From Candidatus Aenigmatarchaeota archaeon (GTDB taxonomy: Archaea; Aenigmatarchaeota; Aenigmatarchaeia; GW2011-AR5), in assembly GCA_016193585.1 (NCBI GenBank), contig JACPRW010000003.1, forward strand, positions 62,001-126,000: a DNA stretch of 64,000 nt, read 5' to 3'. Of this stretch, positions 30,013 through 38,999 are shown piece after piece. Within the stretch, counting starts at the first letter, position 1. Each line of letters begins with the position of its first letter. Under the pieces are notes generated by a model, which was given only the letters and a program-made list of their open reading frames with translations, was not told the origin of the DNA and ran no database searches. Both the position numbers and the translations under genes were made by a program.

Positions 30013-31384
30013 CGAGCGTCTTGTCCTGCCCGAGCGTCATGCGGAGGGCTTTCGAGAGCAGGATTCCTGACCCAAGCGCCATAGGCGCGGCGAAAAGTAT
30101 GGTGAAACGAACGGCAACCAGCGTTGCCAGCAGCGGTCCTACGAACCAAAGGAAGAGTATTATGAATGTCTCAAGGTGCTTCCGCTGCTTCAGGCACGCA
30201 TAGCTGAGGTATATGAGTGCGTAGAACGTGAGCATGTACGGCGAAAGCAGGAGCGGCGCGCCGCTGAGAGGGCTTGTCCTCTGCACGATGTCCTTGATAG
30301 AACCGGATTCCTGCAGCTCGGCGACAGAGACGTACACGTTCGGGAATTCCTTGCCTTCCTCGCTCTTTATCGCCTGGTATTCGAATGGCCCGGTGACGGT
30401 GGTAGTGATGGCTCCGATACCGACGAAATGGTAATCGAGAACGAAGAATGCTGCGAGGATGATGGCGAGTGCCTGGAACTGGTGCACCATTGACATAAAG
30501 GACTGTTTCCCGTTCTTCGCCTGTACTGCATCTATAGCAAGCTTTCCGAGGAGGAAGCCCGTTATGAGCCAGATGGAATACCAGTAGCCCCCCCACACCT
30601 GGTGCCAGACGACAAGGGAAGCGGCGACAAGGACTCCGTATAGAATTCCCATCTTGTCGATGCCCTTGATTTTTTCAAAATGGCGGTAGGTGATGAGGTA
30701 GAGTGTCAGGACGACCAGCGGCACGATGATGACAATGGCGTCGCTGTCAGGGTCGCCTCCCAGGGAACGCGAAACTATGGAAATGTCGAAGAGAATGAAG
30801 AATGCTGCAAGGACGCCTGCTTTCCTGTCATACAGGAGCTTTCCTATGTAGTACATGGGTATCGCTGCAAGGCTGACAAGCAGCGCGGGGAAATAGATGA
30901 GGTATCGCCACAGCTCTAAGGAGGGGATGAACTGACGTGCGGCGAGGTATGAATACGCACCAAGTCGCTGGTACAGATACAGCCCCGAGAGTCCGACGAA
31001 CTTCAGGTCTCCGGCACCATCCCCTCCGTTGTACGATGGAACGAACAGCGGTTCACTCGCAGGCTTGTCGCCGTACTGGATGATGAGCTCCATATCGCGG
31101 TAGAAGGCATAGGAATCAATGTTGCGCAGGTACGGCCAGTTGTAGTCGAGTATCCGTACATGGACGCTGAGGCTCATGATGAAAAGAATCGCGACAACCG
31201 TCCAGTAGCGCTCGAGCGATTTTCTGGTTGCGCTGCTGCGGAGTACCAGAGGGATCGCGGCAAGCATGTTGAGCGCGACGAATGCCAGCATGTCAGCCTT
31301 GAGGTAGAGGAGGATGAAATCAACAATGACGAGAAGGCTGACAAGTCCTGTTGGCCAATGCTGCAGTATGGCTCGCAAATCCAT
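30005..31384 (-). CDS. STT3/AglB-like oligosaccharyltransferase, N-terminal membrane half (split gene)
   Basis: PYLRNIDSYAFYRDM, LGGDPDSDAIVIIVPL, WHQVWGGYWYSIWLITGFLLG; ORF extension upstream of 31384 reads through a hairpin element. Confidence 0.78.
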   Translation of the reverse strand: MDLRAILQHWPTGLVSLLVIVDFILLYLKADMLAFVALNMLAAIPLVLRSSATRKSLERYWTVVAILFIMSLSVHVRILDYNWPYLRNIDSYAFYRDMELIIQYGDKPASEPLFVPSYNGGDGAGDLKFVGLSGLYLYQRLGAYSYLAARQFIPSLELWRYLIYFPALLVSLAAIPMYYIGKLLYDRKAGVLAAFFILFDISIVSRSLGGDPDSDAIVIIVPLVVLTLYLITYRHFEKIKGIDKMGILYGVLVAASLVVWHQVWGGYWYSIWLITGFLLGKLAIDAVQAKNGKQSFMSMVHQFQALAIILAAFFVLDYHFVGIGAITTTVTGPFEYQAIKSEEGKEFPNVYVSVAELQESGSIKDIVQRTSPLSGAPLLLSPYMLTFYALIYLSYACLKQRKHLETFIILFLWFVGPLLATLVAVRFTILFAAPMALGSGILLSKALRMTLGQDKTLGE

Positions 31385-31457
31385 GGGAAAACATCTTCGA
31401 TTGTAGTAGAGAAGCCCTTGTGGAGCTGGTAACGAAATAGGGGTTCTAAAGTTCTTA

Positions 31458-31595
31458 TAGTTAACCAAGTAAAGAATCCGGATATTATATGGTGAATTGC
31501 ACTGGTTATGTCCTGATATTATTTGCAATTCACCTATAGAAAATTGCGCGTTAATACGACATAAGCTGCGCAATTATCTATAACTTGGTTCACTA
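31458..31595 (-). mobile_element. Nested palindromic element: family E module inside a family C terminal hairpin
   Basis: tagttaaccaag...cttggttcacta enclosing ggtgaattgca...tgcaattcacc-tata-gaaaattgcgc...gcgcaattatc. Confidence 0.8.
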
Positions 31596-31600
31596 GCGCT

Positions 31601-32806
31601 CTAGGAGGCAAGTGCCAGAAGCTCGCGCATATCGAAAAGTATTTCCTCGTTTGCATGGCGTATCGTGAATAGTACAAGGAGGACGGCGAACACCATGTAG
31701 AGCGCTTTCAGGTACCTGGCAGCGCGGGCGTTTTTTGACTCGTAGACAGCCATTGCCATAAAGACCGGGAAGATGACAAGGGCGAACCGCGTTATCGCCT
31801 CGAGGGTGCTCGACATTGTCGGCAGCAGGATGCTCGTAAGGATATAGATGGTGTACTCTGGCTTGAGGTGGCGGTAGGAGACGTACGCGAAAAATATCAG
31901 GAGCGCGAGCGTGGAAATGTTGAGGAAGTGGACAAACGCGTGCTGCACGCCCCAGCCGAGCGCGTTGGCCATGGCTCTCGTTTCGAACAGTACCGATTCC
32001 CACGGCAGCGAGATGCGCCTGTGGAAGTCCTCGCTTGCCTGCGTCTTGAACTGCGCGAAGGGGTCACCGGTCAGCTCATGGTGGTAGCCGAGTAGGAGGA
32101 GAAGCCCGAACGGGATGAGGAAAAGGAACAGCGCCTCTTTGCCAATGCGCCGGTAGTTGAAGTCTATGGTCCTGAGGTACATGTAGGCGAGCGGGAAGAA
32201 GATAAGCACGCCCTGCATGCGCGTCAGGCTGAGAAGGAAGCCGAGAACGCCGGCGTGCAGGAACATGTTCCTCTGTGCTGCTATGAAAGCGCCGAGCGAG
32301 AGTGCCAGGAAGACTGATTCGGTGTACATGGCAGTGAAGAAATAGGCAGCAGGAAACATGGAGAGGAAAAAAATGGTTCGATACGCCTTCTGGCCTCCGA
32401 GCTCCTCCTTGGCCAGTACATAGAGCAGCGCTATCGCCGCGACCGACGCGGCGTTTGCTATCAGGAATGCCGCTGTGTAGTAGCCGAGGAAGCTGAAGAG
32501 GCGTATGAGCAGCGGGTAGAACGGATACCATGCATAGTTTCCTGTGCCGTCCATGAACTGGCTGTTGTAGCCGCGCTGCGCGATATCGACGTATGCTGCG
32601 GCGTCGTACTGTGCCCAGGGATTGATGAGCAGGCTCTCCGCGCGCGCCTGGCGGTGGGTCATTTCCAGCGGCAGCAGCACGTGGCTTGCGGAGGCGATGA
32701 CGATGAGCGCCAGCTTGACTGTCAGGAAGAGCGTGAGGGCTTTCACGAAATGCTCGTCCTGCAGGAGCTTCTGCAGCTCATGTGGGTAGCCCATACCAAA
32801 AGCCAT
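31601..32806 (-). CDS. PIG-V-like mannosyltransferase / GT-C membrane glycosyltransferase
   Basis: QYDAAAYVDIAQRGYN, YPFYPLLIRLFSF, FPAAYFFTAMYTESVFLALSLGAF. Confidence 0.78.
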   Translation of the reverse strand: MAFGMGYPHELQKLLQDEHFVKALTLFLTVKLALIVIASASHVLLPLEMTHRQARAESLLINPWAQYDAAAYVDIAQRGYNSQFMDGTGNYAWYPFYPLLIRLFSFLGYYTAAFLIANAASVAAIALLYVLAKEELGGQKAYRTIFFLSMFPAAYFFTAMYTESVFLALSLGAFIAAQRNMFLHAGVLGFLLSLTRMQGVLIFFPLAYMYLRTIDFNYRRIGKEALFLFLIPFGLLLLLGYHHELTGDPFAQFKTQASEDFHRRISLPWESVLFETRAMANALGWGVQHAFVHFLNISTLALLIFFAYVSYRHLKPEYTIYILTSILLPTMSSTLEAITRFALVIFPVFMAMAVYESKNARAARYLKALYMVFAVLLVLFTIRHANEEILFDMRELLALAS

Positions 32807-32863
32807 CTTTGCGGTGAACTTTTTATAATCATCCGAGGAGATGATAGAAGGAGGCTTAGTTCT

Positions 32864-33565
32864 ATGGCGCGCAGCAGCCTTGTCTCGATTATTATCCCGA
32901 CGTACAACGAAAGGGAAAACATCAAGGTCCTGATACCGAGGATTTTTTCAGTCCTGAAAAATGCCGAAATAATCGTGGTCGACGACAATTCACCGGATGG
33001 CACCGCCGATACGGTAAGGCAGCTCGGAAAGACCCGCAGGGTAAAGCTTATTCAGCGGCCGAAAAAGCTTGGCATCGGCTCGGCGTACAAGGATGGTTTC
33101 AGGCAGGCAAAAGGTGATGTTGTTTTCGAGATGGATGCAGACCTGTCGCATGACCCGTCGTCCCTGCCTGATTTTGTCAGGGCCCTGCAGACAAGCGACG
33201 TGGTCGTAGGGTCGCGCTATATCCCAGGCGGACGGATAGAGGGCTGGGGCATCTACAGGAAAGCGGTGAGCATGATAGCAAATATGCTCGCCAGAAAGCT
33301 GTTGCAGTTGCGCGTGCACGACGTTACGTCAGGCTTCAGGGCCTACAGGCGCTCCGCGCTCCGCGTGTTTGGCAAGAAGGAAATACGGTCAGACGGCTAT
33401 TCATTCCAGCTCGAGGTCCTGTACCGCATGGTTTCCGATGGCTGTTCCGTAAGGGAAATCCCTATCGTGTTCAGGGACCGTATAATAGGAAAATCAAAGC
33501 TCGGCAAAATAAAGGAAGTGGTGAACTACCTGCTAACGGTAGCCAGGCTTGCTGCCGGGCGCTAA
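32864..33565 (+). CDS. Dolichol-phosphate mannosyltransferase-like GT2
   Basis: VSIIIPTYNERENIKVLIPRIF, IIVVDDNSPDGTADTV, FEMDADLSHDP. Confidence 0.9.
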   Translation: MARSSLVSIIIPTYNERENIKVLIPRIFSVLKNAEIIVVDDNSPDGTADTVRQLGKTRRVKLIQRPKKLGIGSAYKDGFRQAKGDVVFEMDADLSHDPSSLPDFVRALQTSDVVVGSRYIPGGRIEGWGIYRKAVSMIANMLARKLLQLRVHDVTSGFRAYRRSALRVFGKKEIRSDGYSFQLEVLYRMVSDGCSVREIPIVFRDRIIGKSKLGKIKEVVNYLLTVARLAAGR

Positions 33566-34287
33566 TCGAACTTCCTGTAGTTCCTGATTCCGTGTTTATG
33601 CAGCAGGTATCGCGCAAGATTGGTCAGCGTTCTGGCTCCGTAGATGAATGATTTTTTGACGTCTGCCGACGATGCCTCCTTGAAATAGCGCGTCGGTATT
33701 CCTATTTCCGCGAACCTGAACCCGTGAAGCCGTGCCTGGAACAGGAATTCGCTGTGGAACACGTAATCGTCTGAGTTCAGCTCGAATCGTGATTTTTCAA
33801 GGACTGCCCTGCTGAACGCCATCATGCCGGAATGCATGTCAGTGATGTTCGTCCCCATGCACGCGTTTTCCATGAAGGTGAGTATCCTGTTCCCCACGAA
33901 CCTGAAGAGCGGCATGCCCTTCGCCCTGTCGCCGCGTATCCTTGAGCCGACGACGAAATCAGCTTCGTCTCTGATAAGAGGGGCGATGAGCGCAGGTATC
34001 TTTGATGCGTCGTACTGGTTGTCGGAGTGCAGGAGAACAACGATGTCTGCCCGCGATTTCCTCGCTTCGAGGAAGAGGTTCTTGAGATTGCCGCCATAGC
34101 CCCTGTTCACGTCGTTGAGAAGGACTTTCATTCCGAGCTTTCGTGCAATTTTGACCGTTCTGTCGGTGCTTGCGTTGTCTGAAATGACCACATGATCGCG
34201 GAATTTCGCGGGTATTTCCCGATACGTGTTTTCGATGGTTTTTTCTGAGTTGCGCGCTGGTATGACGATGACGGTCTTCGGTGCCAT
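33562..34287 (-). CDS. GT2 family glycosyltransferase
   Basis: VIVIPARNSEKTIENTYREIP, LLHSDNQYDASKIPALI. Confidence 0.88.
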   Translation of the reverse strand: MAPKTVIVIPARNSEKTIENTYREIPAKFRDHVVISDNASTDRTVKIARKLGMKVLLNDVNRGYGGNLKNLFLEARKSRADIVVLLHSDNQYDASKIPALIAPLIRDEADFVVGSRIRGDRAKGMPLFRFVGNRILTFMENACMGTNITDMHSGMMAFSRAVLEKSRFELNSDDYVFHSEFLFQARLHGFRFAEIGIPTRYFKEASSADVKKSFIYGARTLTNLARYLLHKHGIRNYRKFD

Positions 34288-34376
34288 CAGCTAACCTTTT
34301 AAGGTTACGCTTAAGAAACTAACTGCATAAATCGGCTCCGCCACTACGTGCAAAGCCGAAATCTGGTTGTGATTGC

Positions 34377-34829
34377 ATGGTAATAGAAGGTGTAAAAATA
34401 ATCCCGTTGAAACAGATTCCTGACGAGCGGGGGAAGGTCATGCACATGCTCAAGGTGACTGACCCCCACTTCGAGGAGTTTGGGGAAATCTATTTCTCCG
34501 TTATATATCCTGGCGTGATAAAGGGCTGGCACCTGCACAAAAAAATGACCATCAATTATGCGGTGGTGACGGGCATGATAAAGCTTGTCCTGTACGACCA
34601 GCGGCCGGAGTCGAAGACAAAAGGGGAGTTGATGGAACTGTTCGTCGGCGAGGACAATTACGTGCTCGTCACCGTCCCGCTAGGAGTGGTGAACGGGTTC
34701 AAGGGCGTCGGCACCAAGACTGCGATTGTGGCTAACTGCGCAACGATACCGCACGACCCTGCGGAAATCGTGAGAATGGACCCGTTCAAGAACGACATAC
34801 CTTATGACTGGGGCATCAGGAACTGCTGA
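34377..34829 (+). CDS. dTDP-4-dehydrorhamnose 3,5-epimerase-like cupin
   Basis: DERGKVMHMLKVTDPHFEEFGEIYFSVIYPGVIKGWHLHKKMTINYAVV. Confidence 0.8.
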   Translation: MVIEGVKIIPLKQIPDERGKVMHMLKVTDPHFEEFGEIYFSVIYPGVIKGWHLHKKMTINYAVVTGMIKLVLYDQRPESKTKGELMELFVGEDNYVLVTVPLGVVNGFKGVGTKTAIVANCATIPHDPAEIVRMDPFKNDIPYDWGIRNC

Positions 34830-35712
34830 CGCCCGGCATGTGTTCCCTGAGATAGGTGAGCCCTTCGTCAGCGCCCAGCAGCCTGATTCCTGAGTCCTTT
34901 TCCGCTTTCGTATTGCTGAGCCTGTTGTTGCCGCGCCGTGCAGGAAGGCGCAGCGTTGAGGCGTCCATAGGCCGTACAAGATTCTTGCTGAAGCCGAACG
35001 CCTCCGCTATTTTGAGGGCGAAGTCGTGCCTGCTGAGGAAATCGCTGCCGGCGATGTGGTATGTACCGGTCCTGCCGTCCTCGATGAGCTTGCCGAGCAC
35101 GTCGCAGAAGTTTTCTGCAAGGGTGGGCGAATTGTACCAGTCCGTGATTTCTTTTATTGGCTTGTTGTTCGAGAGCATGGATAGCACCCTCGTTGCCGAA
35201 TTGGCCTTCTGCCATTTTTCCGTCCAGCAGTACGGCTGGTCTGTTCGTGCAATTATGTACGGAAGTCCTGACGATGCAACAATCCGTTCCCCTTCGAGCT
35301 TGGTGAAGCCGTAATAGTTTACCGGATTTGGTACGTCTTCCTCTGCCAGTAGCTTGTGCGGCGAATCAAAGACCGCAGACGTCGAAATAAAGGCAATCGA
35401 ACTCCCCGCTTCCTTGCACGCATCGACGACGTTTTCTGTCCCGCGTATGTTTATTGCGTCGGCGAGCTCCTTGTTCGTTTCGCACATGTCCATGTTCGTG
35501 AGCGCACTCGTATGGATGACGACGTCTGGTTTCGCTTTCCGTATAATGCCGAGCGTTCGCTGGCGGTCGGTGATGTCAAGCGTGAAGCGCCCCGCGCCGC
35601 GTATCGTGCAGTCATGAGTAAGCGTTGTATAGGCAACAGAATGGGCAACGGCGAGCCTTGAGGCGAGCTTGTACCCGAGCATGCCGCTGCCGCCAGTGAC
35701 AAGGACGCGCAT
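34816..35712 (-). CDS. rmlD: dTDP-4-dehydrorhamnose reductase family protein
   Basis: MRVLVTGGSGMLGYKLASRL; DVVIHTSALTNMDMCETNKELADAINIRGTENV. Confidence 0.85.
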   Translation of the reverse strand: MRVLVTGGSGMLGYKLASRLAVAHSVAYTTLTHDCTIRGAGRFTLDITDRQRTLGIIRKAKPDVVIHTSALTNMDMCETNKELADAINIRGTENVVDACKEAGSSIAFISTSAVFDSPHKLLAEEDVPNPVNYYGFTKLEGERIVASSGLPYIIARTDQPYCWTEKWQKANSATRVLSMLSNNKPIKEITDWYNSPTLAENFCDVLGKLIEDGRTGTYHIAGSDFLSRHDFALKIAEAFGFSKNLVRPMDASTLRLPARRGNNRLSNTKAEKDSGIRLLGADEGLTYLREHMPGVSSS

Positions 35713-35760
35713 ATAGACCGATAAGCTTGATACACTTAAATCTTTTACAAGAATTCTATA

Positions 35761-36975
35761 ATGATGCTGTGCAGGATATGCAAATCAGCCAGTCTGCATA
35801 AGTTTCTCTCGTTGGGTCCGATACCGCTTGTCAACAGCCTCCTGAAAACGGAGCAGCTGAACCTGCCGGAGAACTATTTCCCCCTTGACGTTTACTTCTG
35901 TGCCGGCTGCACACTCGTGCAGCTCACGTATGTTGTCCCTCCTGAGACGCTTTTCAGGGACTACGTCTACCTGACGGGCACGTCGAAAACGATGAGGCAG
36001 CACTTCGGCGAGCTTGCGCGTGACATCGAGCAGCGGTTCGGTGTCGAAGGGTCGCTGGTCATCGACATCGGCGGCAATGACGGAACGCTCCTCCACGGCT
36101 TCAGAAAGCCCCGGGTACTGAACGTGGAACCCGCGCGCAACATTGCGCAGATTTCGGAAGCGAACGGCGTCAAATCGTATCCTGAGTTTTTCTCGGAGAA
36201 AACTGCAGGAGATATCCTGGAGAAATTCGGCAAGGCACGTGTCATCATAGGGACAAACGTTTTTGCGCACTGCAACGACATCGACGACTTCGTGAAAGGA
36301 GTTTTGGTTCTTCTCGAGGATGAAGGCGTGTTCGTGGTGGAATTCCCATACCTCGCTGACATGATAAGCCAAAACGAGTTTGACACGATTTACCACGAGC
36401 ACCTGTCATATTTTTCCGTTTCTCCTCTCGTGCGGCACTTCGGCAGGTACGGTCTCGAGATATTCGATGTCCAGAGGTTTGCTGTCCATGGGGGCTCGAT
36501 ACGGCTGTTCGTGAAGAGGAAAGGCGCCCCGCACAGGAGCACGGGGGCTCTTGAAAAAATCCTGAAACTGGAGAACGATATGAAACTGGACGCCTTTGAT
36601 ACGTATCTCGCATTCGCATCGCGCGTCAGGGCGATACGCGAGAAGCTGCTGGCGATGCTCAGGAAGGCGAAGAGCGAGGGGAAGCGGGTTGCCGGATACG
36701 GAGCCCCTGCAAAAGGAAACATCCTCCTGAACTACTGCGGCATCGGCACCGGGCTGCTCGAATACACGGTTGATAAGAACGAGATGAAACAGGGGTTCTT
36801 CACTCCCGGGATGCACATCCCCATCTACGGCCCGGGGAAGCTGATGGAGGACAAGCCTGACTACGTCCTGTTGCTCGCGTGGAATTTCGGGGGCGAAATA
36901 ATGAAACAGGAACAGGGATACCATCTATCAGGAGGCAGATTCATAGTGCCGATACCCGAGCCTTCTGTTGTCTGA
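35761..36975 (+). CDS. C-methyltransferase-like protein with N-terminal zinc motif and C-terminal Methyltransf_14-like domain
   Basis: MLCRICKSASLHKFLSLGPIPLVNSLL..FCAGCTLVQL; IDIGGNDGTLLHGF; GYGAPAKGNILLNYCGI. Confidence 0.9.
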   Translation: MMLCRICKSASLHKFLSLGPIPLVNSLLKTEQLNLPENYFPLDVYFCAGCTLVQLTYVVPPETLFRDYVYLTGTSKTMRQHFGELARDIEQRFGVEGSLVIDIGGNDGTLLHGFRKPRVLNVEPARNIAQISEANGVKSYPEFFSEKTAGDILEKFGKARVIIGTNVFAHCNDIDDFVKGVLVLLEDEGVFVVEFPYLADMISQNEFDTIYHEHLSYFSVSPLVRHFGRYGLEIFDVQRFAVHGGSIRLFVKRKGAPHRSTGALEKILKLENDMKLDAFDTYLAFASRVRAIREKLLAMLRKAKSEGKRVAGYGAPAKGNILLNYCGIGTGLLEYTVDKNEMKQGFFTPGMHIPIYGPGKLMEDKPDYVLLLAWNFGGEIMKQEQGYHLSGGRFIVPIPEPSVV

Positions 36976-36986
36976 CTATGGCTTTG

Positions 36987-37076
36987 TAGCTTTGTTTACA
37001 AAGTACCCATTGCCGCCGCATGGCTTGACGCATCTTCGGCACGTCTTTTCGGGCGACGGTCATGGATGCTTTGTGC
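36987..37076 (+). repeat. Element G copy 2 (diverged/truncated palindromic element)
   Basis: agctttgtttacaaagtacccattgccgccgcatggcttgacgc resembles tttgtttaaaaagcacccactaccgccgaaatggcttggcgc at 16559. Confidence 0.6.
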
Positions 37077-37093
37077 ACAGCAGTGCGGATTGG

Positions 37094-38014
37094 TCATGCC
37101 TCGCTGAGAAGAAGGCGTATGCCCTGTTCCAGGGAAACCTTCGGCGTAAATCCGAACTTTTTGATTTTGCTGATGCCGGCGAGCGTGTGTTCCACGTAGT
37201 TCTTGAGCGGGTTCTGTTTGTACAGTGGCTGTATGTCGGTGCCGAGTGTCTCGTTGATGAGCGCCACGAGTTCATTGAGCGTATATGATGTTCCTGTTCC
37301 TACGTTGAAAACGCCCTCCATAGGCGTCGTCATTGCGAGGATGTTGGCCTCAAGTGCGTCGTTTATGAAAAGAAAGTCCCTTGTTTGCGTGCCGTCGCCG
37401 TAGATGAAGGGCTCTTGCCCCTTCTTCATTGCCCACAGAAACTGGCTTACCAGGTTTGCGTAGCTGCCCTTGTGCGTTTCGTTGAAGCCGTACACGGCAA
37501 AGTACCGCAGCCCTGCGAGCTTCATGCCGTGGGTTCTCCTGAACACGTCGGCGATGAGCTCGCGCACATAGAGGGTGACTTCATACATGGTCTTTGGTTC
37601 TATTTTCTGGTCTTCTGTATAGGGAAGCGGGTTGCCGGAATAAACAGAGCTTGTCGAGGCGTATATCACTTTCTTGACGCCGCTCGCAAGGGACGCATTG
37701 AGGATGTTGGTGAAACCGGTCACGTTGACATCGGTCCAGTCTGCCGGGTCCGGCGCTTTGCCGTCAACGTACATCGGCGCCGAGCTTATGGCCGCGAGAT
37801 GAAAAACATAGTCGAAGCCGCCTTTCATGAAAAGCTCGTGCAGCTTCGGCCTGTCAGTCACGCTGAGCGGAAAGAACGACACTCCTTTGGCGATGTTCTC
37901 TTTCCTTCCGAGGAACAGGTTGTCGATGACGGTGACCTCGTGTCCGCGCTCGCTGAGGGAGTTGGCGAGGCTGCTTCCTATAAATCCCGCGCCGCCGGTC
38001 ACCAGTATACGCAT
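37094..38014 (-). CDS. NAD-dependent sugar epimerase (UDP-glucose 4-epimerase-like)
   Basis: MRILVTGGAGFIGSSLANSLSERGHEVTVIDNLFLGRKENI; ASTSSVYSG. Confidence 0.88.
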   Translation of the reverse strand: MRILVTGGAGFIGSSLANSLSERGHEVTVIDNLFLGRKENIAKGVSFFPLSVTDRPKLHELFMKGGFDYVFHLAAISSAPMYVDGKAPDPADWTDVNVTGFTNILNASLASGVKKVIYASTSSVYSGNPLPYTEDQKIEPKTMYEVTLYVRELIADVFRRTHGMKLAGLRYFAVYGFNETHKGSYANLVSQFLWAMKKGQEPFIYGDGTQTRDFLFINDALEANILAMTTPMEGVFNVGTGTSYTLNELVALINETLGTDIQPLYKQNPLKNYVEHTLAGISKIKKFGFTPKVSLEQGIRLLLSEA

Positions 38015-38066
38015 ACGACCACACTTTTGGCTGAAATCATTTAAAGGTATTTTCGTAAAGTAATGC

Positions 38067-38999
38067 ATGAAGTATAAACTGCTTCTTTTCGCCTTTTCGG
38101 CGCTGCTGCTTGCGGCCATCGTGTGGCTGTCCGATCCGGGAGAGATGACAGGGCATCTTGCCAAGGCGGATTATCGGTATATTCTTCTCGGTTTCGCGGT
38201 TGCAACCGCATCCCTGCTGCTGCGTGTCATGAAATGGAAGGTTCTGCTCAATGATATCGGGTTCGTGCAGCTGTTGCCGGTGCAGCTGCTCGGCATTACG
38301 ATAAGCAACTTCACCCCCGGAAAGGCGGCGGAACCGTTCAAGGCCGTGCTGCTGAAGGCGAAGGAGAAAAGGAGCGTGTCATCGGTGATGCCGTCGATTG
38401 TATGGGAGCGCATCATAGATGTAATAGTCCTCGTCCTCGCGTCGCTCTTCCTTCTTTTTATTGTATCGGAGGAGTTGCTCCTTGCCGCCTATGTAAGCAT
38501 AGGCTTGTTTTCGGTCGTTGTTGTGGCGGCGCTCGTGCTCATGCATAACGAGTCGCTGGGTACGGTCATGTTCAATTTCATGAGAAAATTCCCTTTTTTG
38601 AACAGAGTAGACGGAAGTTTCATAAAAAATTTCTACAGCGAGAAGATACCAACGAAAAACATTCTTGTATCGCTCGCCGTGACCTCTGGTGTTTGGGCGC
38701 TCGACGGGATGGTGCTCTACGTTGCACTCCGCAGCGTGGGTGTTGACGTTGCGCCGGCGTACCTCGTCGGCATTCTTGCCCTTTCTACGCTCATTGGGGT
38801 GATATCGTTTCTGCCGGGTGGTATAGGGAGCTCGGAATTTGTCATGCTCGTGATGCTCGGCCATCTTGGCGTGGAGCAGGCGGTTGCGCTGTCAGGGATA
38901 ATTTTGATGAGGCTGATGACCCTGTGGTACAGCACGCTGCTGGGGTATCTTTCGTTCGTCTATATGACGAGAAAACTCAATATCTCCATTAGGCTCTAG
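38067..38999 (+). CDS. Lysylphosphatidylglycerol synthase TM-region family (AglD/UPF0104-like) membrane protein
   Basis: ISNFTPGKAAEPFKAVLLKAKEKRSVSSVMPSIVWERIIDVIVL; GVISFLPGGIGSSEFVM. Confidence 0.85.
   Translation: MKYKLLLFAFSALLLAAIVWLSDPGEMTGHLAKADYRYILLGFAVATASLLLRVMKWKVLLNDIGFVQLLPVQLLGITISNFTPGKAAEPFKAVLLKAKEKRSVSSVMPSIVWERIIDVIVLVLASLFLLFIVSEELLLAAYVSIGLFSVVVVAALVLMHNESLGTVMFNFMRKFPFLNRVDGSFIKNFYSEKIPTKNILVSLAVTSGVWALDGMVLYVALRSVGVDVAPAYLVGILALSTLIGVISFLPGGIGSSEFVMLVMLGHLGVEQAVALSGIILMRLMTLWYSTLLGYLSFVYMTRKLNISIRL

Noticed and set aside
31384-31573. N-terminal extension of the STT3 N-half ORF (MRSLCRINAQFSIGELQ...)
   Set aside because: It reads through the nested palindromic element at 31458-31595; the likely start is MDLRAILQHW at 31384.
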